Assembly (NCBI GenBank): GCA_964019135.1
Contig: OZ025263.1
Location: 33,458,133-33,522,132, forward strand
Direction: 5' to 3'
DNA from: Arenicola marina
Taxonomy: Eukaryota; Annelida; Polychaeta; Arenicolidae
Length of the DNA: 64,000 nucleotides
The position numbers were made by a program, and so were the translations under genes. The notes below the pieces were generated by a model. It saw only the letters and a program-made list of their open reading frames with translations. It was not told the DNA's origin and did no database searches. Below are positions 34,968-45,954 of the stretch, in pieces (within the stretch, counting starts at the first letter, position 1; every line of letters begins with the position of its first letter).

Positions 34968-35230
34968 GAGCCTCCCCGATAGCTCAGTGGGTTAGAGCGA
35001 TCGCCTGTAGTGCTCTGGTCACCTGGGAGCCTAACGGCACGTGGACCGGTGGTTTGCGCCCTGATGTGGCGATGTCTGTGTGGTCGCTGGATAAAGATCC
35101 CATGTTCTTCTTCGCAAAGTGTGGGGGGTTACCTCCGTGACATGGCTTCACTCTCCCTTCCTTCTTTCATTGACGCGATATGACCAAAAAGTGGCTAAAG
35201 CGTCTTGAATATACAATCGACCAACCATCA
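34968..35230 (+). mobile_element. SINE-B copy directly abutting the 34-bp array
   Basis: It has the head CCCGATAGCTCAGTGGGTTA, middle blocks GATAAAGATCCCATGTTCTT and ATTGACGCGATATGACC, and the tail AATATACAATCGACCAACCA. The tail runs straight into the first unit of the 34-bp array at 35231. Confidence 0.85.
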
Positions 35231-38200
35231 TAGTCCTGAGAGGGTTACACCAACCTCCATGTCACAGTCCTGGGAGGGTTACACCAACCTCCATGTCATT
35301 GTCCTGGGAGGGTTACATCAACCTCCATGTCATTATCCGGGGAGGGTTACACCAACCTCCATGTCATTGTCCTGGGAGGGTTACACCAACCTCCATGTCA
35401 TAGTCCTGGGAGGGTTACACCAACCTCCATGTCATTGTCCTGGGAGGGTTACACCAACCTCCATGTCATTGTCCTGGGAGGGTTACACCAACCTCCATGT
35501 CATTGTCCTGGGGGGGTTACACCAACCTCCATGTCATAGTCCTGGGAGGGTTACACCAACCTCCATGTCATTTTCCAGGGAGGGTTACATCAACCTCCAT
35601 GTCATTGTCCTGGGAGGGTTACACCAACCTCCATGTCATTGTCCTGGGAGGGTTACATTAACCTCCATGTCATTGTCCGGAGAGGGTTACACCAACCTCC
35701 ATGTCATTGTCCTGGGAGGGTTACACCAACCTCCATGTCATTGTCCTGGGAGGGTTACATCAACCTCCATGTCATTGTCCTGGGAGGGTTACACCAACCT
35801 CCATGTCATTTTCCTGGGAGGGTTACACCAACCTCCATGTCATTGTCCTGGGAGGGTTACACCAACCTCCATGTCATTGTCCTGGGAGGGTTACACCAAC
35901 CTCCATGTCATAGTCCTGAGAGGGTTACACCAACCTCCATGTCATAGTCCTGGGAGGGTTACACCAACCTCCATGTCATTGTCCTGGGAGGGTTACATCA
36001 ACCTTCATGTCATAGTCCTGGGAGGGTTACATCAACCTCCATGTCATTGTCCTGGGAGGGTTACACCAACCTCCATGTCATTGTCCGGGAAGGGTTACAT
36101 CTACCCCCATGTCATTGTCCAGGGAGGGTTACATCAACCTCCATGTCATTGTCCTGGGAGGGTTACATCAACCTCCATGTCATTGTCCTGGGAGGGTTAC
36201 ATCTACCCCCATGTCATTGTCCAGGGAGGGTTACATCTACCTCCATGTCATTGTCCGGGGAGGGTTACACCAACCTCCATGTCATTGTCCGGAGAGGGTT
36301 ACATCAACCTCCATGTCATTGTCCTGGGAGGGTTACACCAACCTCCATGTCATTTTCCTGGGAGGGTTACACCAACCTCCATGTCATTGTCCTGGGAGGG
36401 TTACACCAACCTCCATGTCATTGTCCTGGGAGGGTTACACCAACCTCCATGTCATAGTCCTGAGAGGGTTACACCAACCTCCATGTCATAGTCCTGGGAG
36501 GGTTACACCAACCTCCATGTCATTGTCCTGGGAGGGTTATACCAACCCCCATGTCATTGTCCTGGGTGGGTTATATCTACCCCCATGTCATTGTCCAGCG
36601 AGGGTTATATCTACCCCCATGTCATTGTCCAGCTAGGGTTACATCAACCTCCATGTCATTGTCCAGGGAGGGTTATATCTACCCCCATGTCATTGTCCAG
36701 CTAGGGTTACACCAACCTCCATGTCATTGTCCAGGGAGGGTTACATCTACCCCCATGTCATTGTCCAGCTAGGGTTATATCTACCCCCATGTCATTGTCC
36801 TGGGAGGGTTACATCTACCCCCATGTCATTGTCCTGGGAGGGTTACACCAACCCCCATGTCATTGTCCTGGGAGGGTTATATCTACCCCCATGTCATTGT
36901 CCAGCTAGGGTTACATCTACCCCCATGTCATTGTCCAGGGAGGGTTACATCTACCCCCATGTCATTGTCCAGGGAGGGTTACATCTACCCCCATGTCATT
37001 GTCCAGCGAGGGTTATATCTACCCCCATGTCATTGTCCAGGGAGGGTTACACCAACCCCCATGTCATTGTCCAGGGAGGGTTACATCTACCCCCATGTCA
37101 TTGTCCAGGGAGGGTTACATCTACCCCCATGTCATTGTCCAGGGAGAGTTATATCTACCCCCATGTCATTGTCCAGGGAGGGTTACATCTACCCCCATGT
37201 CATTGACCAGGGAGGGTTATATCTACCCCCATGTCATTGTCCAGGGAGGGTTACATCTACCCCCATGTCATTGTCCAGGGAGGGTTATATCTACCCCCAT
37301 GTCATTGTCCAGGGAGGGTTACATCTACCCCCATGTCATTGACCAGGGAGGGTTATATCTACCCCCATGTCATTGTCCAGGGAGGGTTACATCTACCCCA
37401 ATGTCATTGTCCAGCGAGGGTTATATCTACCTCCATGTCATTGTCCAGGGAGGGTTACATCTACCCCCATGTCATTGTCCTGGGAGGGTTACATCTACCT
37501 CCATGTCATTGTCCTGGGAGGGTTACATCTACCCCCATGTCATTGTCCAGGGAGAGTTATATCTACCCCCATGTCATTGTCCAGGGAGGGTTACATCTAC
37601 CCCCATGTCATTGACCAGGGAGGGTTATATCTACCCCCATGTCATTGTCCGGGAAGGGTTACATCTACCCCCATGTCATTGTCCAGGGAGGGCTACATCT
37701 ACCTCCATGTCATTGCCCAGCGAGAGTTATATCTACCTCCATGTCATTGTCCAGGGAGGGTTACATCTACCTCCATGTCATTGTCCAGGGAGGGTTACAT
37801 CTACCCCCATGTCATTGTCCAGGGAGGGCTACATCTACCCCCATGTCATTGTCCAGGGAGGGTTATATCTACCCCCATGTCATTGTCCAGGGAGAGTTAT
37901 ATCTACCTCCATGTCATTGCCCAGCGAGAGTTATATCTACCTCCATGTCATTGTCCAGGGAGGGTTATATCTACCCCCATGTCATTGTCCAGGGAGGGTT
38001 ATATCTACCCCCATGTCATTGTCCAGGGAGAGTTATATCTACCCCCATGTCATTGTCCAGGGAGGATTACATCTACCCCCATGTCATTGTCCAGGGAGGG
38101 TTATATCTACCCCCATGTCATAGTCCCGGGAGGGTTACATCTACCCCCATGTCATTGCCCAGCGAGAGTTATATCTACCTCCATGTCATTGTCCTGGGAG

Positions 38201-39572
38201 GGTTACATCTACCTCCATGTCATTGTCCTGGGAGGGTTATATCTACCCCCATGTCATTGTCCAGGGAGGGTTATATCTACCCCCATGTCATTGTCCAGGG
38301 AGGGTTATATCTACCCCCATGTCATTGTCCAGGGAGGGTTATATCTACCCCCATGTCATTGTCCTGGGAGGGTTACATCTACCCCCATGTCATTGCCCAG
38401 CGAGAGTTATATCTACCTCCATGTCATTGTCCTGGGAGGGTTACATCTACCTCCATGTCATTGTCCTGGGAGGGTTATATCTACCCCCATGTCATTGTCC
38501 AGGGAGGGTTATATCTACCCCCATGTCATTGTCCAGGGAGGGTTATATCTACCCCCATGTCATTGTCCAGGGAGGGTTATATCTACCCCCATGTCATAGT
38601 CCTGGGAGGGTTACATCTACCCCCATGTCATTGCCCAGCGAGAGTTATATCTACCTCCATGTCATTGTCCTGGGAGGGTTACATCTACCTCCATGTCATT
38701 GTCCTGGGAGGGTTATATCTACCCCCATGTCATTGTCCTGGGAGGGTTATATCTACCCCCATGTCATTGTCCAGGGAGGGTTATATCTACCCCCATGTCA
38801 TTGTCCAGGGAGGGTTATATCTACCCCCATGTCATTGTCCAGGGAGGGCTACATCTACCTCCATGTCATTGCCCAGCGAGAGTTATATCTACCTCCATGT
38901 CATTGTCCTGGGAGGGTTACATCTACCTCCATGTCATTGTCCTGGGAGGGTTACATCTACCTCCATGTCATTGTCCAGGGAGAGTTACATCTACCCCCAT
39001 GTCATTGTCCAGGGAGGGTTATATCTACCCCCATGTCATTGTCCAGGGAGGGTTACATCTACCCCCATGTCATTGTCCAGGGAGGATTACATCTACCCCC
39101 ATGTCATTATCCAGGGAGGGTTATATCTACCCCCATGTCATTGTCCAGGGAGGGTTACATCTACCCCCATGTCATTGCCTCGGGAGGGTTACATCTACCC
39201 CCATGTCATTGCCTCGAGAGGGTTACATCTACCCCCATGTCATTGCCTCGGGAGGGTTACATCCACCCCCATGTCATTGTCCAGGGAGGATTATATCCAC
39301 CCCCATGTCATTGACCAGGGAGGGTTACATCTACCCCCATGTCATTGCCCAGCAAGGGTTATATCTACCCCCATGTCATTGTCCAGGGAGGGTTACATCT
39401 ACCCCCATGTCATTGCCCAGCAAGGGTTATATCTACCTCCATGTCATTGTCCAGGGAGGGTTATATCTACCCCCATGTCATTGCCCAGCAAGGGTTATAT
39501 CTACCCCCATGTCATTGCCTCGGGAGGGTTATATCTACCCCCATGTCATTGCCTCGGGAGGGTTACATCATA
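35231..39572. repeat. 34-bp minisatellite, about 128 copies
   Basis: The unit combines GTCCTGGGAGGGTTACACC and AACCTCCATGTCATT. The first unit core is at 35233 and the last at 39551, a distance of 4318 bp, exactly 127 periods, with no net indel. Two sequence types occupy different parts. To about 36540 ACACCAACCTCC dominates, and after it ATCTACCCCCATG with GTCCAGGG. The last 400 bp adds GCCTCGGGAGG. Variant pairs recur 544 bp (16 units) apart, for example CATTTTCCTGGG at 35807 and 36351. Frames of up to 644 residues are by-products. Confidence 0.98.
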
Positions 39573-40680
39573 GCTCGCGAAAGTAAGCAAGAAAGTATTT
39601 TGCTGAACAAAGAAAGGCATTTGTAGCAGCTTACTTAGGAACCCACTTTGCAAATGAATATTTGCAAAAAAGTTATGAATAAAGTACCCATCGCACGAGT
39701 AGTTGTACTATTGAGTGCTTTCATGCTGTAAGATCCGTGTTTATCTTTTTCTGCAGTCGCCGTCTAATGGCGCGTATCAACTTGCCTTGTGTGCGCACTA
39801 TTCTACATATTTTTTATTACCAATATATCAGTATATAAATTGTATCATGAGGCGATGAAGAGTAGGCCTACGAAATAAACCTTCAGGTTTGCCTGATCGA
39901 AAGGTTGATTTTTTAGCAGCCGCAACAGCCATAAGGCCCCGAAGTGACGTCAGCCTTCCCTATACTTACCTTAGTACCCCCCCCCCCCCTTCTCCCCTCT
40001 CCCCGACCCGTGACCTGGCGCACCCCAGCCCACCAATACTACCCCCCTGGAAAAACCAGTCTTTGGCGTAAAAGTCGTCCTCTGATCGATCGGCACTTAG
40101 CGTGACAGCAATGGCGAGGAAGTGATGACATACCGAAAAGACCCTTTACCCGGTGATAAAACACCAGCATCATTCCCGCCCCGTGCGGACTTGTGAAATG
40201 TTTGTGCCTGGATGAAAGACGCCCTCCGTTTGCTTTACTAACTAAACCACCAGCTTCTTTGAGTTGGTTCAACTAAAAGCGACGCCAAACTTTATAATCC
40301 GGCCTTGATAGCCGTCCCCATTGTCTTGTGTCCTGGTGACAGCGATGTACTAAGATGATGTTTTTTTGTGTGGTCCGCATCGCATATAACACGGAATCAA
40401 TGGATTTAAGATTTGTTTTAGAGAACAAAGAAGACGCAGCGGGGTGATGTGTCGGTGTGGTTTCTTGTCGTCGTTGCCAGGCCGCCCAATGATTTGTACT
40501 CTAGGCCTTCATCTGTTCTCGTCTGTCCTGGTGTCGTCCGCCATGTTTGGTGGGGGCGTCTTAGCCTCGTATTGAGATTTCTTAATTCATACGGTGGTAT
40601 CTTTTCCCTCTCGGCGACCTCTCGAATTACTTCTCCACTCAATTATCGCCTTGTTGTTCACTGGCTCGCCTCCTAGCCCC
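39573..40680. other. unique intron DNA
   Basis: Single-copy-looking sequence with a C run at 39978-39989. Repeat-free patches at 39880-39960 and 40040-40330 could be conserved non-coding DNA. No exon was seen. Confidence 0.45.
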
Positions 40681-41353
40681 AGCCCCCTGCCCCCTACCCC
40701 CTGCCCCCCCCCCCCCCCTATCCTCTCCCTCCTTACCTTACCTCCCCTTTGATTACTAACCATCGGTTCCTCCATGTCGCTTTGGGGGCGGCGATCGCGG
40801 TCTTAAGTCTCATCTCATCATTTCTTTTTGCCATAACTCCTCCCTCCCTCACCCCCCCCCCCCCTACTACCTCACTCACTCCCCCATGCCGCCCAACCCA
40901 AGGGCTCACCGCCACCCCTGACCCCCACCCCCTCCCTCAATCGCCCCCCCCCCGCCAGCCTTTGACCCTCAGGAACCATGCCTCTGATGCCCCCCCCCCC
41001 ATCTTCCACCCTCTATAGAAGTACGTGTCTTCCATAATCCACGTCTTTGAACCGCCACCACCTGCACCCCACCTCAACCCCCACTCCACCCCAGTGCGCC
41101 TCCCCCTCCCACTCCTCGCCCCCCACTGCTCTCTACTAACGCTCACCTCAATAAACCCCGCCTCCCTGGTTCTCAATATCAACCAAGTCTTTATCCCTAA
41201 CAAAATTTGTTCAATTACCCGAGCGTATTGTTTTACTAATATTGACACCCTCCTCAACGATATTTAATACGAACCAACAAAAGGGCGGCATTATTGCCTC
41301 GTGAAGCTCGACTGCAGAATGCGACCTGTTCTGCGTAGCTCTCTAGCCCTGCT
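40681..41353. other. C-rich low complexity then unique DNA
   Basis: 40681-41130 is C-rich with poly(C) runs at 40706-40719 and 40850-40863. 41131-41353 looks unique. No gene was seen. Confidence 0.5.
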
Positions 41354-42968
41354 CTCTGTCTATGTATCTGTCTCTGTTTATGTATCTGTCTCTGTTTATG
41401 TATCTGTCTCTGTTCATGTATCTGTCTCTGTTTATGTATCTCTCTCTCTTTCTATGTATCTGTCTTTCTCTCTATGTATCTGTCTTTCTCTCTATGTATC
41501 TGTCTCTCCATGTAGCTGTCTCTCCATGTATCTGTCTGTCTATGTATCTGTCTTTGCATCTGTCTCCTTGTTTATGTATCTGTCTGTCTATGTATCTGTC
41601 TCTGTGTCTATATCTCTGTCTCTCAGTCTATGCATGTCTTTCTGTCTATGTACCTGTCCCTCCATGTAGCTGTCTCTCTATGTATCTGTCTTTCTGTCTA
41701 TGTATGTCTCTGTCTATGTATATGTCTCCCTGTCTATGTATCTGTCTCCCTGTCTATGTATCTGTCTCTGTCTATGTATCTGCCTCTTTGTCTATGTATC
41801 TGTCTCTGTCTATGTATATGTCTCCCTGTCTATGTATCTGTCTCCCTGTCTATGTATATGTCTCTGTCTATGTATCTGCCTCTTTGTCTATGTATCTGTC
41901 TCTGTCTATGTATCTGTCTCCCTGTCTATGTATCTGTCTCTGTATCTGTCTCTGTCTATGTATCTGTCTCCCTGTTGTCTCCCTGTCTATGTATATGTCT
42001 CTGTCTATGTATCTGTGTCTCTGCCTATGTATTTGTCTCCCTGTCTATGCATCCGTCTCTCTGTCTATGTATCTGTCTATGTGGCTGTCTCTGTCTATGT
42101 ATCTGTCTATGTGGCTGTCTCTGTCTATGCATCTGTCTATGTGGCTGTCTCTGTCTATGTATCTGTCTATGTGGCTGTCTCTGTCTATGCATCTGTCTAT
42201 GTGGCTGTCTCTGTCTATGCATCTGTCTCTCTGTCTATGTATGTCTCTGTCTATGTATCTGTCTCCCTGTCTATGTATCTGTCTCTGTCTATGTATCTGC
42301 CTCTTTGTCTATGTATCTGTCTCTGTCTATGTATCTGCCTCTCTGTCTATGTATCTGTCTCTGTCTATGTATCTGCCTCTCTGTCTATGTATCTGTCTAT
42401 GTGGCTGTCTCTGTCTATGCATCTGTCTATGTGGCTGTCTCTGTCTATGCATCTGTCTCTCTGTCTATGTATGTCTCTGTCTATGTATCTGTCTCCCTGT
42501 CTATGTATCTGTCTCTGTCTATGTATCTGCCTCTCTGTCTATGTATCTGTCTCTGTCTATGTATCTGTCTCTCTGTCTATGTATCTGTCTCTGTCTATGT
42601 ATCAGTCTCTGTCTATGTATCTGTCTCTCTCTCTATGTATATGTCTCCCTGTCTATGTATATGTCTCTGTCTATGTATCTGTGTCTCTGCCTATGTATCT
42701 GTCTCCCTGTCTATGCATCTGTCTCTGTCTATGTATCTGTCTATGTGGCTGTCTCTGTCTATGTATCTGTCTATGTGGCTGTCTCTGTCTATGCATCTGT
42801 CTATGTGGCTGTCTCTGTCTATGCATCTGTCTATGTGGCTGTCACTGTCTATGTATCTGTCTATGTGGCTATCTCTGTCTATGCATCTGTCTATGTGGCT
42901 GTCTCTGTCTATGCATCTGTCTCTGTTTATGTATCTGTCTCTCCACGTACCTGTCTCTCTGTTTATGC
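41354..42968. repeat. 18-bp minisatellite (GTCTATGTATCTGTCTCT)
   Basis: About 90 units with several sub-types, including one where GTGGCTGTCTCT replaces the second half (42070-42210 and 42390-42440, and again 42740-42910). Because the period is a multiple of three, frames of up to 691 residues on the plus strand remain open. The SVYVSV-like peptides are not genes. Confidence 0.97.
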
Positions 42969-44605
42969 CTCTCACCCTCTCAATCTCCGTCTCTCAACCC
43001 TCAATCTTCGTCTCTCACCCTCTCAATCTCCGTTTCTCACTTTCTCAATCTCCGTCTCTTACCTTCTCAATCTCCGTCTCTCAACCCTCAATCTCCGTTT
43101 CTCACCCCTCAATCTCCGTTTCTCACTTTCTCAATCTCCGTCTCTCACCTTCTCAATCTCCGTCTCTCACCTTCTCAATCTCCGTCTCTCACCTTCTCAA
43201 TCTCCGTCTCTCACCTTCTCAATCTCCGTCTCTCACCTTCTTAATCTCCGCCTCTCACTTTCTTAATCTCCGTCTCTCACCTTCTCAATCTCCGTCTCTC
43301 ACCTTCTCAATCTCCGTCTCTCACCTTCTCAATCTCCGTCTCTCACCTTCTCAATCTCCGTCTCTCACCTTCTCAATCTCCGTCTCTCACCTTCTTAATC
43401 TCCGTCTCTCACCTTCTCAATCTCCGTCTCTCACCTTCTCAATCTCCGTCTCTTACCTTTTCAATCTCCGTCTCTCACATTCTCAAACTCCTCTCTCACC
43501 TTCTCAATCTCCGTCTCTCACCTTCTCAATCTCCGTCTCTCACCTTCTCAATCTCCGTCTCTCACCTTCTCAATCTCCGTCTCTCACCTTCTTAATCTCC
43601 GCCTCTCACCTTCTTAATCTCCGTCTCTCACCTTCTCAATCTCCGTCTCTCACCTTCTCAATCTCCGTCTCTCACCTTCTTAATCTCCGCCTCTCACCTT
43701 CTTAATCTCCGTCTCTCACCTTCTCAATCTCCGCCTCTCACCTTCTCAATCTCCGTCTCTCACAATCTCAAACTCCGTCTCTCACCTTCTCAATCTCCGT
43801 CTCTCACATTCTCAATCTCCGTCTCTCACCTTCTCAATCTCCGTCTCTCACCTTCTCAATTTCCGTCTCTCACATTCTCAAACTCCGTCTCTCACCTTCT
43901 CAATCTCCGTCTCTCACCTTCTCAATCTCCGTCTCTCACCTTCTCAATCTCCGTCTCTCACATTCTCAATCTCCGTCTCTCACCTTCTCAATCTCCGTCT
44001 CTCACCTTCTCAATCTTCGTCTCTCACCTTCTCAATCTCCGTCTCTCACATTCTCAAACTCCTCTCTCACCTTCTCAATCTCCGTTTCTCACCTTCTCAA
44101 TCTCCGTCTCTCACATTATCAAACTCCTCTCTCACCTTCTCAATCTCCGTTTCTCACCTTCTCAATCTCCGTCTCTCACCTTCTCAATCTGCGCCTCTCA
44201 CATTCTCAATCTCCGTCTCTCACCTTCTCAATCTCCGTCTCTCACCTTCTCAATCTCCGTCTCTCACATTCTCAAACTCCGTCTCTCACCTTCTTAATCT
44301 CCGTCTCTCACCTTCTCAATCTCCGTCTCTCACCTTCTTAATCTCCGTCTCTCACCTTCTCAATCTCCGTCTCTCACCTTCTCAATCTCCGTCTCTCACA
44401 TTCTCAATCTCCGTCTCTCACCTTCTCAATCTTCGTCTCTCACCTTCTCAATCTCCGTCTCTCACCTTCTCAATCTCCGTCTCTCACCTTCTCAATCTCC
44501 GCCTCTCACCTTCCTAATCTCCGTCTCTCACCTTCTCAATCTCCGTCTCTCACCTTCTCAATCTCCGTCTCTCACCTTCTCAATCTTCGTCTTTCACCTC
44601 TTTAA
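42969..44605. repeat. 22-bp minisatellite (CAATCTCCGTCTCTCACCTT)
   Basis: About 74 units, pyrimidine-rich on the plus strand, with occasional 21-bp forms (AACTCCTCTCTC). It directly abuts the 18-bp array. Both units share GTCTCT, and transitional units occur at 42930-43000. Confidence 0.97.
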
Positions 44606-44610
44606 TCACC

Positions 44611-44645
44611 GTTTAATCGTGTCCTGAATTTACAACCAACCCATG
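44611..44645 (+). mobile_element. SINE-B tail remnant at the end of the 22-bp array
   Basis: TTTAATCGTGTCCTGAATTT followed by ACAACCAACCCATGG matches the SINE-B 3' end (TTAAAGCGTCCTGAATATAC and ACAACCAACCATA). Nothing of the SINE remains upstream, because the minisatellite takes its place. Confidence 0.6.
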
Positions 44646-45180
44646 GATAACTCGCATGCAACTTTGAAAATGTATGCTACCAGCCTGTGATTCATAATGT
44701 CGTTAATTGATTATATTTGATCATAAGACAGATAAATCCATGTAGGCAAGTCGGCTCTTCTCTTTTGCTCCTCCATTTAAATATGTTTATACTTCCTACG
44801 CCCGAAATGAGACAATCAATCAATCACACATTTCCCCCATCCATTCGTCTTCTATATCTACTCGGTATACGTTTACAGACTTGGATGGTACAGGGCAGAA
44901 GGCCTCTTTAAATAGAAAGAACACCACCTCGCCCCGCCTCTAATATATATACTATTTGTTCAGGCGTTTCTGTGCCCGTAAATTTGAAACCGCCGGGGGC
45001 TGAATATTTGGGCCTCGAATTAGAAGGATATTAGCATAGAGTTGGGCGAAATATTCCGCCCCGGCATTTCGCAGTAACGAGCCCCCTGGTCTGTCATTCT
45101 AATCACTTCCAAGACCTGTCGGTATTGGACGGGCGCACTGGCCACTGTCATGGGCCGAGGGGCATGGGTTTCAGGCGGTT
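44646..45180. other. unique intron DNA
   Basis: AT-rich, then a repeat-free patch at 45000-45160 with several ATTAG/TAAT cores. It may be regulatory. No exon was found. Confidence 0.4.
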
Positions 45181-45954
45181 GATCCGTATATGGGGAGGGG
45201 GTGGTAAAGGCGGGGGGGGGGGGTAAATTGAACCTGTGTGTTTCCCTAGGTGAGGAGAGGGCAGAGGGGCAGGGGGGGGGGGGAAGGGGGGTTGTAGGAG
45301 GGGTGTATTGTGGGGTCACGGGGAGCGAGTGGCTTGGGGTGTGAGGGTGTGTGTTTGTATATCTCGTGGGCTGTTGCATTGGAGGGCTGAGTGGGAGTGG
45401 GTACGGGGTGGGGGTTTGTCGTCTGGGGATGACGGAGCGGGTTATGAAGGGGTGAGGGCACTGCCGGACAACAGGGAAAGCCCGGACAGGGCGGGTGGGA
45501 GGGGGGGGGGCGGAGGGCGTGGACGGGGGTGGAGGACGGGGAGCGAGATGGAGGACGGCGGGGGGGGGGGGGAGGGGGGCGGGGGGTGATAGCTGGTGCC
45601 CCATGTTTACAAGGCAAATCATCGTTTATTTGTCTGAGTCCCGATCGGCTGTGATCGGGAATTGATGTCAAGAGGGAGTATGGAAAGGGGTGAGGTGGGG
45701 TGGGCGGGCGGTGGAGGCCGAGGGGAAGGGGGGAAGAAGGGGTCAGGGGTGGGGGGAAGTGTGTAAATGTGGCACTGCGTCGTATCACTGTGATTAAATA
45801 ACCACATGGTGACCCCACCCACCCCAGTATACCCCCACCCCACCCCCGCTCTCCACCCCAAGACCAAACACACCGGCGGACAGACTCATTGCATTAAGGT
45901 CAAATAATCCCCGATTGTCTTTGTCGAGCGACGTCGAGAGCTGGTTCCGAACAC
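45181..45954. other. G-rich low complexity and short unique segment
   Basis: G runs and GGGAGG repeats make up most of 45195-45590 and 45660-45770. 45590-45660 and 45776-45950 look unique. Confidence 0.5.

Noticed and set aside
35205-39626. Plus-strand open frames of 428, 376, 410 and 644 residues
   Set aside because: All frames are open because the 34-bp unit lacks stops in every phase. The peptides cycle every three units, and there is no gene context.
41301-43705. Frames of 514-691 residues rich in Ser, Leu, Tyr and Cys
   Set aside because: They are translations of 18-bp and 22-bp pyrimidine-rich repeats, and several frames are open at once.
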